Positions 51,601 through 63,363 of a stretch of 64,000 bases of DNA are shown piece after piece (the stretch's first letter is position 1; every line of letters begins with the position of its first letter). The stretch spans positions 503,870-567,869 of the forward strand of contig JAKZHN010000010.1 in NCBI GenBank assembly GCA_037179335.1, in the 5' to 3' direction. The position numbers and the translations under genes are program-made. Below the pieces are notes generated by a model, which was given only the letters and a program-made list of their open reading frames with translations, made no database searches and was not told the origin of the DNA. Source of the DNA: Cyclaneusma minus (lineage: Eukaryota > Ascomycota > Leotiomycetes > Marthamycetales > Marthamycetaceae).

Positions 51601-53335
51601 TAAATTTTAATATTAATTTATAAAAATAATATTATTATTCAATATGCATTATAAAAGAAAGATTAGCATTTAAACTAAATAAAACACAAAGAAAAATATA
51701 TATAAAGTTTTAAAAACTTGCTAAATAGTTTTATAAGCCTTTACTTATTAGTATTTTACCAGTATTAAATATTATTATAATAAGGCCTTTTAACCCCGCT
51801 TATTTAAAAAAAATTACTAAATTATTATATAAGTTTTTAATACCTAAAATATTATCTAAATTTAAAGCTATAATACATTATACAAAATCTAAAAAAAATT
51901 AGCCTTAATTGCAATTATTATTTTATTATTTTAAAAATTATAGCTTTTTTAATTATAAAAGATAATTAATAATTATCCCTAATTTTTTGCAATTATAATT
52001 TAAAAAATTATATATTGATAAATATTTTCGCGATGCAATTAAAAAGATATATAAGGACAAAGCTATTAATCTTATTATAAAAGTCTTTATAGCCTTAGCT
52101 AAAAGCAATATTATGTTAATATTAGCAATAATTTTCAAAACAAAAACCAATTTTAATGCTATTATTTTATTCGCTAAACAACATTATTAAAAGCTGTATA
52201 AATATATAATAAATTTGGTTAAACACAACCTATAATTTAAAATAAAAAAATAATTGCAACTGCAATAATAAAATAATTAAGCCGGCACCCTAGCCCGCTT
52301 TATATAAAAAATAAATAAAAGAATTGGCTTAACTAAATGATTTTATTGCTTTTTTAATAAACCGCCATTATTTATTATCCTTTTTATTATTTTTAATAAT
52401 AAAAATAAAATAAAATAAAATAAAATTTATACCTAATATAAATAAGGCAAAAATAAAAAGTTTAAAAAACGCCAAAAATAGCAAAAGGCTAAATATTTAT
52501 ATAGCAAAATATTATAAGCATTTTTTGAATAAATATAAAATACCGGCGAATTGCAATATTTTAATTGGTAAAAATAAGCATAAATAAATAATTGGCTAAT
52601 TAATTTATATAGGTAAATCTCGGAAATTTATATAGTTATAGCGGCGGCTTTATTTTTTTAACTTTTATTTATAATAGCAATAATATTAATAATAATATAC
52701 CCTATTTAAACTATTTTATATACCTATATTATTTTTATTATAAAGCAATAATTTTGATCTAAGGTAATATTTTAATTTTATTTGCTTTATTTATCCAAAA
52801 ACAATTGCGCCAATTAATTAAAGCAATATAGCTGCAATAGCACATAATTAATTCAGCCTATTATATTTATATATATAAAGCGATTATATTATTTCATAAT
52901 GTTTTTCTATTTTTTTGTATTTTATCTATATACTTTTACTATTTATATTTTATATAAAATCAAAGCTAATAATTAGCTCCCTTATAATAAATATAAATAT
53001 TTTAAAAAAAAAGTTATATAATTAATTATAGCAATATTAAGCGGTTTTTTTTAAACGCAAAACTATCCAGTAAATAATACGCTTATTATTTGCCTTAATT
53101 TTTAAAAATATTAAGCCAAAGCTTATATAATTTCTATTAATATTGGCTATTGATTGCTTTGCCCTTTTTAAATTATTAATATTTTACAGTTTGAATAATA
53201 ATAAAATTAATGATAATAAAATATTAATAATATTAAATATATTTAAAATAAATGCATTTTAATAGAAACAGCTTATGATGATTAATAGCATTATAATAAA
53301 GCACTGCTATAAAATATGAGGCTTATTTATATAGC
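48655..53335. other. AT-rich decayed DNA left of A2
   Basis: No intact gene. A plus frame around 50260-50460 is fairly open (RKLIPFKAEKLANKIATKRF) and faintly recalls the N-terminal part of fungal Gag proteins, but it decays into stops. A minus ORF at 51953-52150 (65 codons) is unassigned. A 25-bp tandem repeat lies at 50907-51000. Confidence 0.45.
50907..51000. repeat. 25-bp tandem repeat, three perfect copies plus one degenerate
   Basis: Units start at 50907, 50932 and 50957 with identical sequence (gattaataaaatatattta then ttattt). A fourth degenerate unit starts at 50982. Non-coding, recent slippage. Confidence 0.95.
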
Positions 53336-53340
53336 AAAAA

Positions 53341-53508
53341 TATAAATTCTCAATATAGGTAAAGATTCTTTTATTTTTAAAGTATTACAAAAAAGAATTC
53401 CACAATTATAAAAAATAGTATTATATATATGGCTTTTGCTTATTTATATAATAAATAAATTTTGTAAATAATCCGGAATTTATGCATTGCTAGAAATTTA
53501 CTTTAATA
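53341..53508 (-). repeat. 3' LTR of A2
   Basis: 168 bp. The most mutated of the four A LTRs: the cacgggccat core has become ccggattatt. It retains the shared tail ctttaaaaataaaaga-tctttacctat. Confidence 0.85.
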
Positions 53509-54559
53509 TTATTTTAAGCCCTATAGCAATTTATAAATATAATTAACATTTTTTTATTTTAATATTCTTTAAAACTATACTGGGCATTTTATTTTCAATA
53601 CTTTTTATTTAAAACGGTTTTTTATATTTAATATATTTTTAAATCTTTTAAATTAAAATTTAAAAAATAACTTAATAAATGTATTTGCAATTATATTATA
53701 TATATATATATATATATATAATTTGCTGTTTATCTTTATTTTTCAATTTATATATAAATTAATAGGCTATATTAATATATTTAAATTTTTAGTAAAATTG
53801 GACAATTTTAATTAAAACAATAGCTTTTTAATTATTATTTGTTATGTTAATATAATATAAATTTTTAACCAATAGCTTATTATAATTTATATTTCTAATT
53901 ATTTATTTAAGCCATTGGCCTTATTTAATATTGGCAATTGCAGCAATATGTTTAATTTTGCAAATTAATATAGCTATATTCTTTTATTTTTTATTTAATT
54001 ATAATATTGCTTTTTCAAGTGATATTGCAATAAATTTGCTAATATTTTAATAATCAAGAAGTAATTTATAAAATGCATTATTAAATATTTTAAATCGATT
54101 TTTAATAGTATTTAATTTGCCTAATTCGTATTTAATTTTGCAATTAATAATTAATCTAAGATAATAAAGCAATTATATTAAATTAATATTATAGCGTTTG
54201 CAGGAATTAAATATAAATTGCGCTAATTTATTAATTGCGAAGCAAATATCCAATTGTATAAATATTATAGCAAATATAAATTTGCTAAACTTTTATTAAT
54301 AAAAATTTAATTTAATTTGCTTTTTATTATTTTTAGCTAATACTATTATATTGGTATTATTTATTATAAATGTTGGATATAATTGTTTTTTGCTAATTAA
54401 AAAGCCAAATTTTTTACACAAATTATTAATATATTATTTTTAATTAATTTAAATAAATTTGAAATTTCTCTTCCAAATTAGTTTTATATTAATAATTTTT
54501 TTAGCAATAAATTAATTTATTAACTAAAAATAAAATTAATCAAATTTGGCAATTGTTTT

Positions 54560-55201
54560 GGCGGCAGCAATAATATTATTAATATAAATTAAAATAAATA
54601 TATTAATAATTTTATAAATAAATAAATAAATAGGGATTGCTAAAACTTTGCTTATATCCAAATTTAATTATTTTAAATTTAAATAGCAAATTCTGATTTC
54701 GGGCAATTTACTTTAATTTTCTTTTAATTAAACAACTTCTTTTAATTACATTATAATATTTTTAAATAGAGCTAAAGAAAAACACTCGCAAAACACGGAT
54801 TTTATAAAAGCGTTGCTAATATTAAAATAATAGTATTTGAAATTCCTTTATATTATAATGGCCAAAAAATGCAAACAGTATTTATTTAAATTATAAGAAA
54901 ACAAATATTAAAAAAATCCTTATTTTAAATTTAATTGAAATTTTTAGCTATAAAATAAATTTTGAAATTATTAATACCGCTATTCGGGTTAATTTTAATT
55001 ATCAAAATTTATTTTATAAAAATTAAATTAAAAGCAGTATTTATAGTAATTTTAATTTAAATATTATTAGCAAAGATTTCCTTTAATTTTTATATAATAG
55101 CCTTTTGCCGTTGGTTTTTATATAAAGAATTAAAAATAGCTTTTTTATAATTTTTTAGAATAGGGATGCTATAAATTACTTTTATAGCAATTAGGGCAAT
55201 T
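54560..55201 (-). pseudogene. Copia reverse transcriptase relic of A2
   Basis: Minus-strand counterpart of 22431-23060. From right to left: IPILKNYKKAIFNSLYKNQ, RQKAI, LKEIFANNI, then a stop where the family has Trp (the 'W..A...E...L..N.TW' start of copia RT). Then YINNIIAAAKTIAKF with YINN at 54575-54586, i.e. both YVDD aspartates lost by G-to-A. The A1 and A2 copies keep different residues, so together they show that the family had a standard copia RT. Confidence 0.8.
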
Positions 55202-58200
55202 TTAAATTTATATAATCTTTTTTATTAGCTGCTATAACTATTATAAATTCTGTAAAAAACAATTCCATTTGCGGATTTTAATTTTAATAATATTGCGCTT
55301 TAAATATTTGCAATTATTAATTTTCAAAATCGGCTTTATATTAAAAAGAATTATAGTAATATAGGCATTATTTAGCTTTATAAATTTATTTACAATTATT
55401 TTAAAAAAATTATATTAATGTTCTCGTTTATTAAAAGTTTAATTAATATTAAAAATTTTGCAAAATTGGGTAATAAATTTATATAATTATTATGATTATT
55501 AAATTTACAATGAAAAATAGCGGTGTTTCATTTTTTATAAAACGTTCAGAAATCCAGAATAGAAATTATTATATAAAATGCAATTTTAATAGCCGATTTA
55601 AATTTAAATTAAATATGCTATTTTTAAGTATTTTATTTTATTTTATTCTATTTTATAGATTATCCTATTAAGGTCCGGGCAATAAAATCTGTATTATTTT
55701 AAAATTTTAGAATTTTAATTAATAAAAATATATTTACAAAATTGCGGGAGTAATTTGGTTTTTTTTTGCTATTTCTTTTTTAATTAATATAAATTTATGC
55801 TTTGTAATTTTAAATACGGATATTATATTTAAAACATTTGCTAATCTATATTTCTTTAAAACTAATAATTCGGCTATTAATTTCGAATTTGATTTTAATT
55901 TATGTTTAAATATATATTTTAATTATAGCGGCTTTTAATTAAAATTTAATTAAAAACCCAATATTATTTAATATAAATTAAATGTAAACTTTGATAATTT
56001 AAATAATTTTCTTAATCGTTTTATCTTACCAAAATAAATAAAAAATAATAATTTTAAATTTAATATTATTTATAAAAATTCAAAGCATAGTTTTTTTAAT
56101 TAGCTTTCCAATATTATTATATTGATTTTTTTTAGGTTTTTGCTAATTTTAAATTTATTTATTTTTTCTATAAAAGAAATAAGATATACATTTATATAAT
56201 TCTTTATTGCAAAAGGCCAAAATTTATATATACGATTATTAATAATTTTAAAAGGCTATTAAGTTTTATATAAATTAAATAGAAAAAACACCAGCTATAT
56301 TAATATAAATCAATTTTAGCGGCTTTAGTTTATAATTAATTGTTTTTTAAAATTTGCTTTTATATTTTACCAATATTGCAATTTTTATAATTAAAAAATA
56401 GAAGTAGAATTTTAATTTGTTTTTGAAAATTAATAGCGGTATAAATACAATTAAATTTTACTAGGCCAAAATAGGCATATTTCTAATAATATAAAGCGTA
56501 TTTATTTTATATAATTTATTATTAAGCCTTTTTGCAATCTGTCTTTTAAATTGCTTTAATTTTAATTTAAATTTGGTATTTTTTAAAACAATTTAAATCC
56601 GTTTTTAAAAATAGCTTTAAAATAAATTTTAATATTGGCTATAATACTATATTATATTAAAAGCCTTATACTATACTAAAACATTATATTATCTTAGGGC
56701 TTTTATAATATATTAAAAATTAGCCTATTTTATATTATAGCTCGCATTATATTTAATATATTATATTGCGCTATAATTGGCATTACATCTTGCGCTATAA
56801 CAATTGGTATATGTAATAAATTAAATTAAGTTGGATTTTTCAATATATTTATAATAGAAATTTTTTTAATAGCTAGCAGCGCTATTTAGGCATTGTTTTA
56901 AAATTAAAAAGTTATTATTAATTTCCAAAGAATAATTATAAAATTAATAATATATATTTGGTTTTTAAATTAATGCCTAAAAAATAAATTCATTTAAATA
57001 ACGGCTTTTAAAATATATAAAGGAAAAATTAAAAAAAACCAAGAAATTTTTATTGGCAAATTTTCCCGCCCAAAAATAAACTTATACTAAAGCTAGAAAT
57101 ATAAAGCATATTTTTAAATTTATATTATTTTTTATTTATTTTTATTACAATTATATCAATTTAATTTAAATATAATTTTTATTTTTATTTTTACTGCTTT
57201 TAAAAATAGGACTATATGTATTTAAAAAGCGGAAAAAAATATATATAATACATTTTTAAAATTGGAAATTCAATTAAAATTAAAAATATTGCTAGGAGCG
57301 GTAAAATTTTGGATAATATAGGCTGTATTTCTTTTTTATTGTAAAATACAAATTGTTTATTATTTGCACCATTTGCGATATTTGCTTTTTTCTTTAAAGG
57401 ATTAATAAAGACGAATTGAATAACTTTAAATTTTAGGATATCTTAAATAATTTTTCAAACAATTGTAAAAAATAAATATTTGCAAATATTATAGGTTTTT
57501 TTATTACAAAAAAATATATATAAAAAAGCTTTTGCAATTTTTAAATTATATGCTATTATTTTTGCTAATTTGCTAGCGCTAATATAATAGCTGCTTTGGT
57601 CTATTATTAGCAGTATAAACAGTTTTTTTTTAATAAATGCAAGAAAGTTTTTTTTTTAAAAAAAGGAGTTTTTTTTTAAATATTAAAGAAAAACTTGCTT
57701 AATATATTTATTACGGTGCTGTATTTAAAAAGCAAAAATAAAAAAAACTGCGAAAAAGCATATTTTTAATACAATTGGCTATATAATTGGGATTTAATTA
57801 AAAACTTTTGCGGCGGAGAATAAGGAGTTTAATCCAGACTTTTTTAATAATTATATTAGGTTTATTTTAAAGCTATTAGTTTTTCGCAAATAATTGTCAA
57901 TTATTATATTAAAAATAATAGTATATTTATAATTTACTTTAATTTATTTTACGGCAAACTTTTAAAAATTAGCAATTTTTTTTATTTATAAAATTAAAAT
58001 AAATATGTATAATATGAAGGGCTTTTTAATTATTGGCAATATATTTCTTTTTGTTTTTTTTTAAATAAAAGATTTTTATAGCGATAGTATTATTATTAAT
58101 ATTAATATTAAAGGTTTAATTAATAATCTTTTTATAAGCATATTAGCGTATAGTTATTTTTTAATACATTCTAAATTTTAGCCTATTAAATATATTTTTA

Positions 58201-58656
58201 TTAATTGGAATTAATTATATTAGTTTTTATAGCTAAGAATTAGCGCAATGCATTTTAAATTAGAAACAATTTCTTTTATAATATATTTGAATTTTGATTT
58301 ATTTAATAGCTAGTTAAAGTTTAAATAATTAATTAAATATTGGCTGAAAAATTAACGGCATTAAAAAAAACATTTGCAAATTAATTTGAAAAAAAAGTTT
58401 TTTGGAAAAATAAAAAATAAAAATAAAAATAGCGCAATTATAGCATTGTATATTAAATTTGTATCTATTGCTAAATTGGGCTTGCATTTATCGCTAAATT
58501 GAATTTTAGCATCCATTATTAAATTTATTAAAAAGTTTTTGCTAGGCCTAATATTTATTGCTGTCTAATAAAAGATTTTTCATAATATTATTATTGATTT
58601 TTAAATTTTTAAAAGGGAATTATTGAATGCGAATTATTGCATTAAAAATTATAGTT

Positions 58657-58821
58657 TATAAAATTTTAATACAAATAGAAATTCTTTTATTTTTAAAGTA
58701 TTGAAAAACAATATATAATTATAAGAAATAATATTATATGCGTGGCTTTTGCTTACCTATATAAGAAATGGGTCTCGTTAATGGCCCGTAACCTATGCAC
58801 CCCCAGGAGCTTATTTCAATA
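58657..58821 (-). repeat. 5' LTR of A2
   Basis: 165 bp and the best preserved A LTR. Sense strand starts tattgaaataagctcctggg and continues gtgcataggttacgggccat, then a TATA-like ttcttatataggtaagc. It shows the CACGGGCCAT core as tacgggccat (58781-58790). Confidence 0.88.
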
Positions 58822-58826
58822 AAAAG

Positions 58827-59850
58827 CATATAAATTCAAAATTTAAAAAATATCTTTAAATAGCCTATATTTAATATAGTAAAGGAAAAATTTATAAATT
58901 TAATAAAGCGCTTATTTAATGGTCTAGAAAGCTAATATTTTCTTATATTGAAATTGGATAAATCTTTAGCGCTATTTTCTGGGAATTTAAATTAAAGTTT
59001 TAGGAATAAAAGCAATTGTTTTTCTTTTTTTTTCTTTTTTTATAACCAATTGCCATTTCAATTATAAATATAATATTATCCAAATTCGCCTTTTTTTTAG
59101 CTACTGCTATATTGCCTTAATTTTATATTTCCTTATATTATACTGCCTAAATTGTCCTTTAAATATAGTTTTTGAATATTACCAATTTTAAAAAATAATA
59201 CAGCAATTTCGGTATATATTCTATTTATTTTTATTTTTTTATTTTTTATTTTTTATTTTTGCCTTATATATATATATATATATATTAATATAATTATTTC
59301 GCTTATATTATAGCAATTATTTTCCTTATATTATAGCAATTATTTACTCCGTTTATAACGGCCTTGGACCGGAAGCGCTCTCGTCGGCTAGCCAGCCGAG
59401 AGAGCCTTAATAGTCCGTGCGCTATATAACCATTAAATTTAATTTTTACAATAGCTGGAGAGCTTTCTCTCCTTATAGCAATAAATACTTATTAATAATA
59501 ATTTATATTTTAGCCTTGGCTAAAATCCCAAACCCAATTCGTGATAATTTTATTGCTATTGCTAATTTATTTATTTCTTGTTATTTAATTTTTTAATTTT
59601 TTAAATAATCTTCAATTATTAGCTTTGTAGCAAAGACCCAGCGATTATTCTTTTGGCTTTTTGCAATAATTGTAATAGCAGTTTTTAAATTTTTAATAAT
59701 TGCTTTTGGCAAATTTTTATTTTTAAAATTAAAGCTGAAAATAAATTGAAGGCTTTATATTTATAATTTATAAAATTAAATATTGGATTTTAAAAGCCCA
59801 AAATATTTAATATATTAAAACTATCTAATGCCTTTAAAAAAACAATTTTT
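58827..59850. other. AT-rich DNA with microsatellites and a GC island
   Basis: Holds a (ttttta)n run near 59225-59260, a (ta)n run near 59265-59285, two copies of a 24-bp repeat (cttatattatagcaattatt-type, 59303-59345) and the GC island 59360-59430. No gene. Confidence 0.6.
59360..59430. repeat. GC island with near-perfect hairpin, possible LTR core
   Basis: gctctcgtcggct and agccgagagagc flank agcc, giving an imperfect stem of about 11 bp. The island lies about 0.45 kb upstream of the plus-strand Gag relic at 59853, the spacing expected for a 5' LTR. No second copy was found, so LTR identity is inference. Confidence 0.4.
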
Positions 59851-59852
59851 AA

Positions 59853-60435
59853 ATGCGGTTTGAAATGAATCATAATAAATTTTATATACACCGCTTTATT
59901 ATTTATAAAATTAAAAAAGCCTTTAGCCCCTTTGCAGCCCAATTCAAATATTTTGCTAATATTAATAAAGCTTGCAAAGCTGCCGCGGACTATGCCGTTA
60001 TTGAAAACAATGGTAGTAACAATAAAAATATTCTAAATAATAATCCTAATAATAATAGTAATTTTTTTAGTTCCCAAAACAATAATCTATATTAGCTTTG
60101 CTTTTTCGTTAAGCCTTACCGCTTTAAAAAAACTTTTTAATCCCAATAAATTTAATAATGGCTTTAAATTTAAAATTAACATTTGGTATATTATTATAAA
60201 GGATAAATTAATTATTAATACCAGTTATTTTCCTATTATTGCCATTGCTATAGCCTATATTATATTTCAAATTAAAAAAAAGCTAATTGCATTTTTTAGC
60301 CTTGCTATAATATTTTTTAAAAACAATCCATTCATAATTAAAAAAGCAATATATAATTTCTTTTGCGGTTTTTTTATTTTTGTTATTAAATGTAATAATG
60401 CCCGCCGTTTTTATTTAATTTATTATATATATTAA
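59853..60435 (+). pseudogene. Retrotransposon Gag relic
   Basis: Two stop-free plus frames joined by one frameshift between about 60061 and 60095. Part 1 (59853-60095, 80 codons) has AAQFKYFANINKACKAA, DYAVIENNGSNNK and an Asn/Ser-rich tail. Part 2, in frame from 60061 to the stop at 60433-60435, has KKLFNPNKFNNG (family pattern LP.P.KF.G), WYIIIKDKL, FPIIAIAIAYIIF, KNNPFIIKKAIYNF and CNNARRFYLIYY. These match in order fungal LTR-retrotransposon Gag (W...M..KL, FP.E..R.AYV.S.L.G.A, NPF.T..E....L, NARR.FY.L). W, N and A residues are unusually well kept. It is cut at 60503 by the LTR of B3, so the rest of its element is not adjacent. Confidence 0.75.
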
Positions 60436-60503
60436 AATAAGAAATTTAATTTCTTTTTTGCAAACCTTTATTGCAATATTTAATTAAATAATATACCTAA
60501 TAT

Positions 60504-60719
60504 TATTTAATCAGCTGCAGCAAAAGCTTTAGGCAATTATGGTCGCAGCCAAGGTGGCCCGTGCTTATATGGCTGCCGCTAGCGCTAAAATCTGGGAATA
60601 ACTTTTAAAAAAAGCGACGACGAGCTAGTCTTTTTTTTTAAATACAATTAATAAGCATATTAATAATCCCCAAATTGCATATGCAATTTATTTTATTATT
60701 CATTTTTAATAAATTAATA
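60504..60719 (+). repeat. 5' LTR of B3
   Basis: Shares with B (sense strand) the ordered blocks: ttaggcaa-atggt, ggtggcccgtgc-tatat, gctagcgc-aa, tctgggaata, ttaaaaaaa, gcgac. It starts tatttaatc (TG to TA) and ends ttaata (CA to TA). It is more diverged from B than B's two LTRs are from each other, so B3 is a different copy or subfamily. Confidence 0.7.
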
Positions 60720-63288
60720 TTAATTAGCGTTTTTTTTATTAAAGGGAGCAAATTTGCAAAATTACTAAAAGAAAGCTGTCTATTAGATTTTCTGCGCAAT
60801 TACGCTAATTAATTCTTTTAAAAAGCCCAAAATCTTAGAAACCTTTAAATTCTAATATTAAATAATCGGAATACCATTAGCTTTTATTTGCTTATTTAAA
60901 AGCCGCATTTTATTATAGCTATTCGTCGCCTTTAAATATACCGCTTTTAAAGCTTTAAATATCTGGCTTTTTTTTTATATTTTCTAGCTACGCAATAAAT
61001 AATAATAATAAAGTATGCCTTTTATTCGCAATTTTATTTCAAAGCTTTAATATAGTTTAAATTAAGCAATATCCAAATTTGATTTATTTAAATTTATATT
61101 ATTTAAATTTAAAATTAGCTTTAAATCTCTATTAGGCAAAAACTCAAAACAAGCCCAATTCCGTCTAGCATTTAAAAAACCCTATAGCTAGCCAATATAG
61201 CCTAGCAATTGGGCAATTAATATATTCTCATTTATTCTTTTTGCAAATAAATTATTTTACAGCGCTTTGTCCGCCCAGTTAATATAATTAATTGCGCAAT
61301 CAACTGCTTTAAACTCTATAATTATATTGCCAAAACAAAACTAAAAAAAACTATTTTATATTCAAATTTTTATATTTTTAAGATTAAACGGCTATTTATT
61401 AAAAATTACAATTTAAAAAACTTTAATATAAATAATACAAAAATATATATTAGCCCTATACTAAATATTTTATTTTTAAATTAATATAGCAAAAAATCAA
61501 AAAAGCCCATTGGTATAAAGCTATAAATATTATATTAAAGTAAATTTAAAGAATATAATTTGGAAATATTTAAAAGCGCAAATAAAAATATACGCCAAAT
61601 CCTTAAAAAATTTCTTAAAAAAAACAGCATTTTTATAAAAAATATAAAAAAAAGCAAAAACCTGGCTATCTTTTTATTTAATTTGGCTATAAAAAAACCA
61701 TAAATATAGCCATTTGGCTTGCTGAAGAAAAAACGCGTAGAAAAGCATGCCCTTTATATTCAATATACTTTTAATTTAATTCCCAAAAATATTTATAGCA
61801 ATTCTTTTAAAAAGAAAAATTAAAACAAAATTAAAACCCTTTGATAGCCAATTTCTTTTTAGCCAAAATATTTAGCAAATTTTCAAAAAAAACTAAAATT
61901 AAAATAATTAAACAATCAATTGAAAGTCCAATATTTTAAAAACAGTTTTATATTTAATTCAAATCGTTAGCCAAATTACTTTTAGAAAATGCCCTATATT
62001 AAACAAATATATTAAAACTTTTAAAACTTCCTTATAAAATCTTTTTTGGCTATAAAATAATTTCTATATTCCGCTATTTTTCTCCAAAATTAAAATACTA
62101 TTTTCAAAAACGCTATATACTATTTTTTTAAGCCCTTTACTAAAGCAAAAGAATAAAAGCCCAATTTTTTAAAATTTTAAAATAAATTAAAACAACAATT
62201 ACAAAGCTAGAAAAGAAATTATAAACATTGGCAAAGTATATTAAAAACATAACCGCTATAGCAGTAAGCTATTTAATATTTTTAATACCAAGCTTTAAAA
62301 ACTTTATAATATATATAATAAAATTGGCATTTTAAAAACTAATTATATTATAGTTTATTTATATATATCAATTGGCAAAATTCAAAAATACTATAATTAT
62401 TTCCTAATATACAAAGGCTTTATATTTAATAAAATAATTAAATTTATTAAAATAAAGTTTAAAATAAATGCCAATAAAATAAAATACTGGAATTTATAGG
62501 CTAATATTAGCCTTTATAAGGCTTTTGCTAATAATTCAGGCAAATTCAAAATAAAATGCTTAAATTTAATATTAAATACTTTTTAAAAAATCCAGCCAAA
62601 TCTTGGTTAAAAAAACCAATTAAACAAAGCCATTAAAAATCAGCTTTTTAAAGGCATTTTAAAAAATTCCAAATTGTAAATAAATTCTATTAAATTCAAA
62701 GCCAAATTATAAAAATCTAGCAGTTTAAATCCATTCCGCTATTTCTAATACAATAAAAATTAATAGCTTTTTTGCAAATCAATTTAATATTTATATTTAC
62801 TTTGGATTTTGCAAATATAATTCAAAATCCTTTAGCCATTTCTTTTTTATTGCAATTTCGTTATTTCAATTTTAATACTCCTAGAATAATAATAAAACTA
62901 ATAAAATAACCAAATTATTTAAGCATAATTTTGGCAAATTAATTTTATATTTATTATATTAATAGAAAACTACATGGTAAAAAATACAATAGCAAATTCA
63001 AAAAAAAAGGTTTGCTATATTTGTAGCAAGTTAAATTATTTTTTTATTAAGCATTCCAAAAACAAATAAAACAAATACTAAAGAAAATAAAAAAAATAAA
63101 AAATAAAAAGAAAAAACCCTTAAAGAAAAGGTATTATTGTATTTTTTTATAGAACTAAAAACGCAAAATTATAAAAACTTAAATTTAACAATTAACAATT
63201 AGCAAAAGATACTATATATTTTATTAAAATTATATAGCTTCTCTAAGCCATTTAATTATTCAATTTTAAAAACAAAAAAAAGCCTTTA

Positions 63289-63363
63289 ATTAAATTTTAA
63301 ATTAAATTTTAAATTAAATTTTAAATTAAGTTTTAAATTAAATTTTAAATTAAATTTTAAATT
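63289..63363. repeat. 12-bp tandem repeat, about six copies
   Basis: Units ttttaaattaaa in a row with a single G/A variant (ttttaaattaag). Non-coding. The same word dominates the minisatellite at 12815-13158. Confidence 0.92.

Larger units (their letters stand above)
53341..58821 (-). mobile_element. Ty1/copia retrotransposon A2, inverted copy of A1
   Basis: A complete 5481-bp element of the A family on the minus strand. The 5' LTR is 58657-58821 and the 3' LTR is 53341-53508. Flanks aaaag (58822-58826) and aaaaa (53336-53340) form a TSD with one G/A difference. The reverse complement aligns with A1 from end to end: LTRs; the gag-side open region; the 20770-21060 / 56530-56820 segment with a run of taatata words; the RT start; YINN; the (ta)n tract (53697-53722 here); and the leader taatttttaatgcaataatt. 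Differences are mainly C/T and G/A in both directions. Confidence 0.9.
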
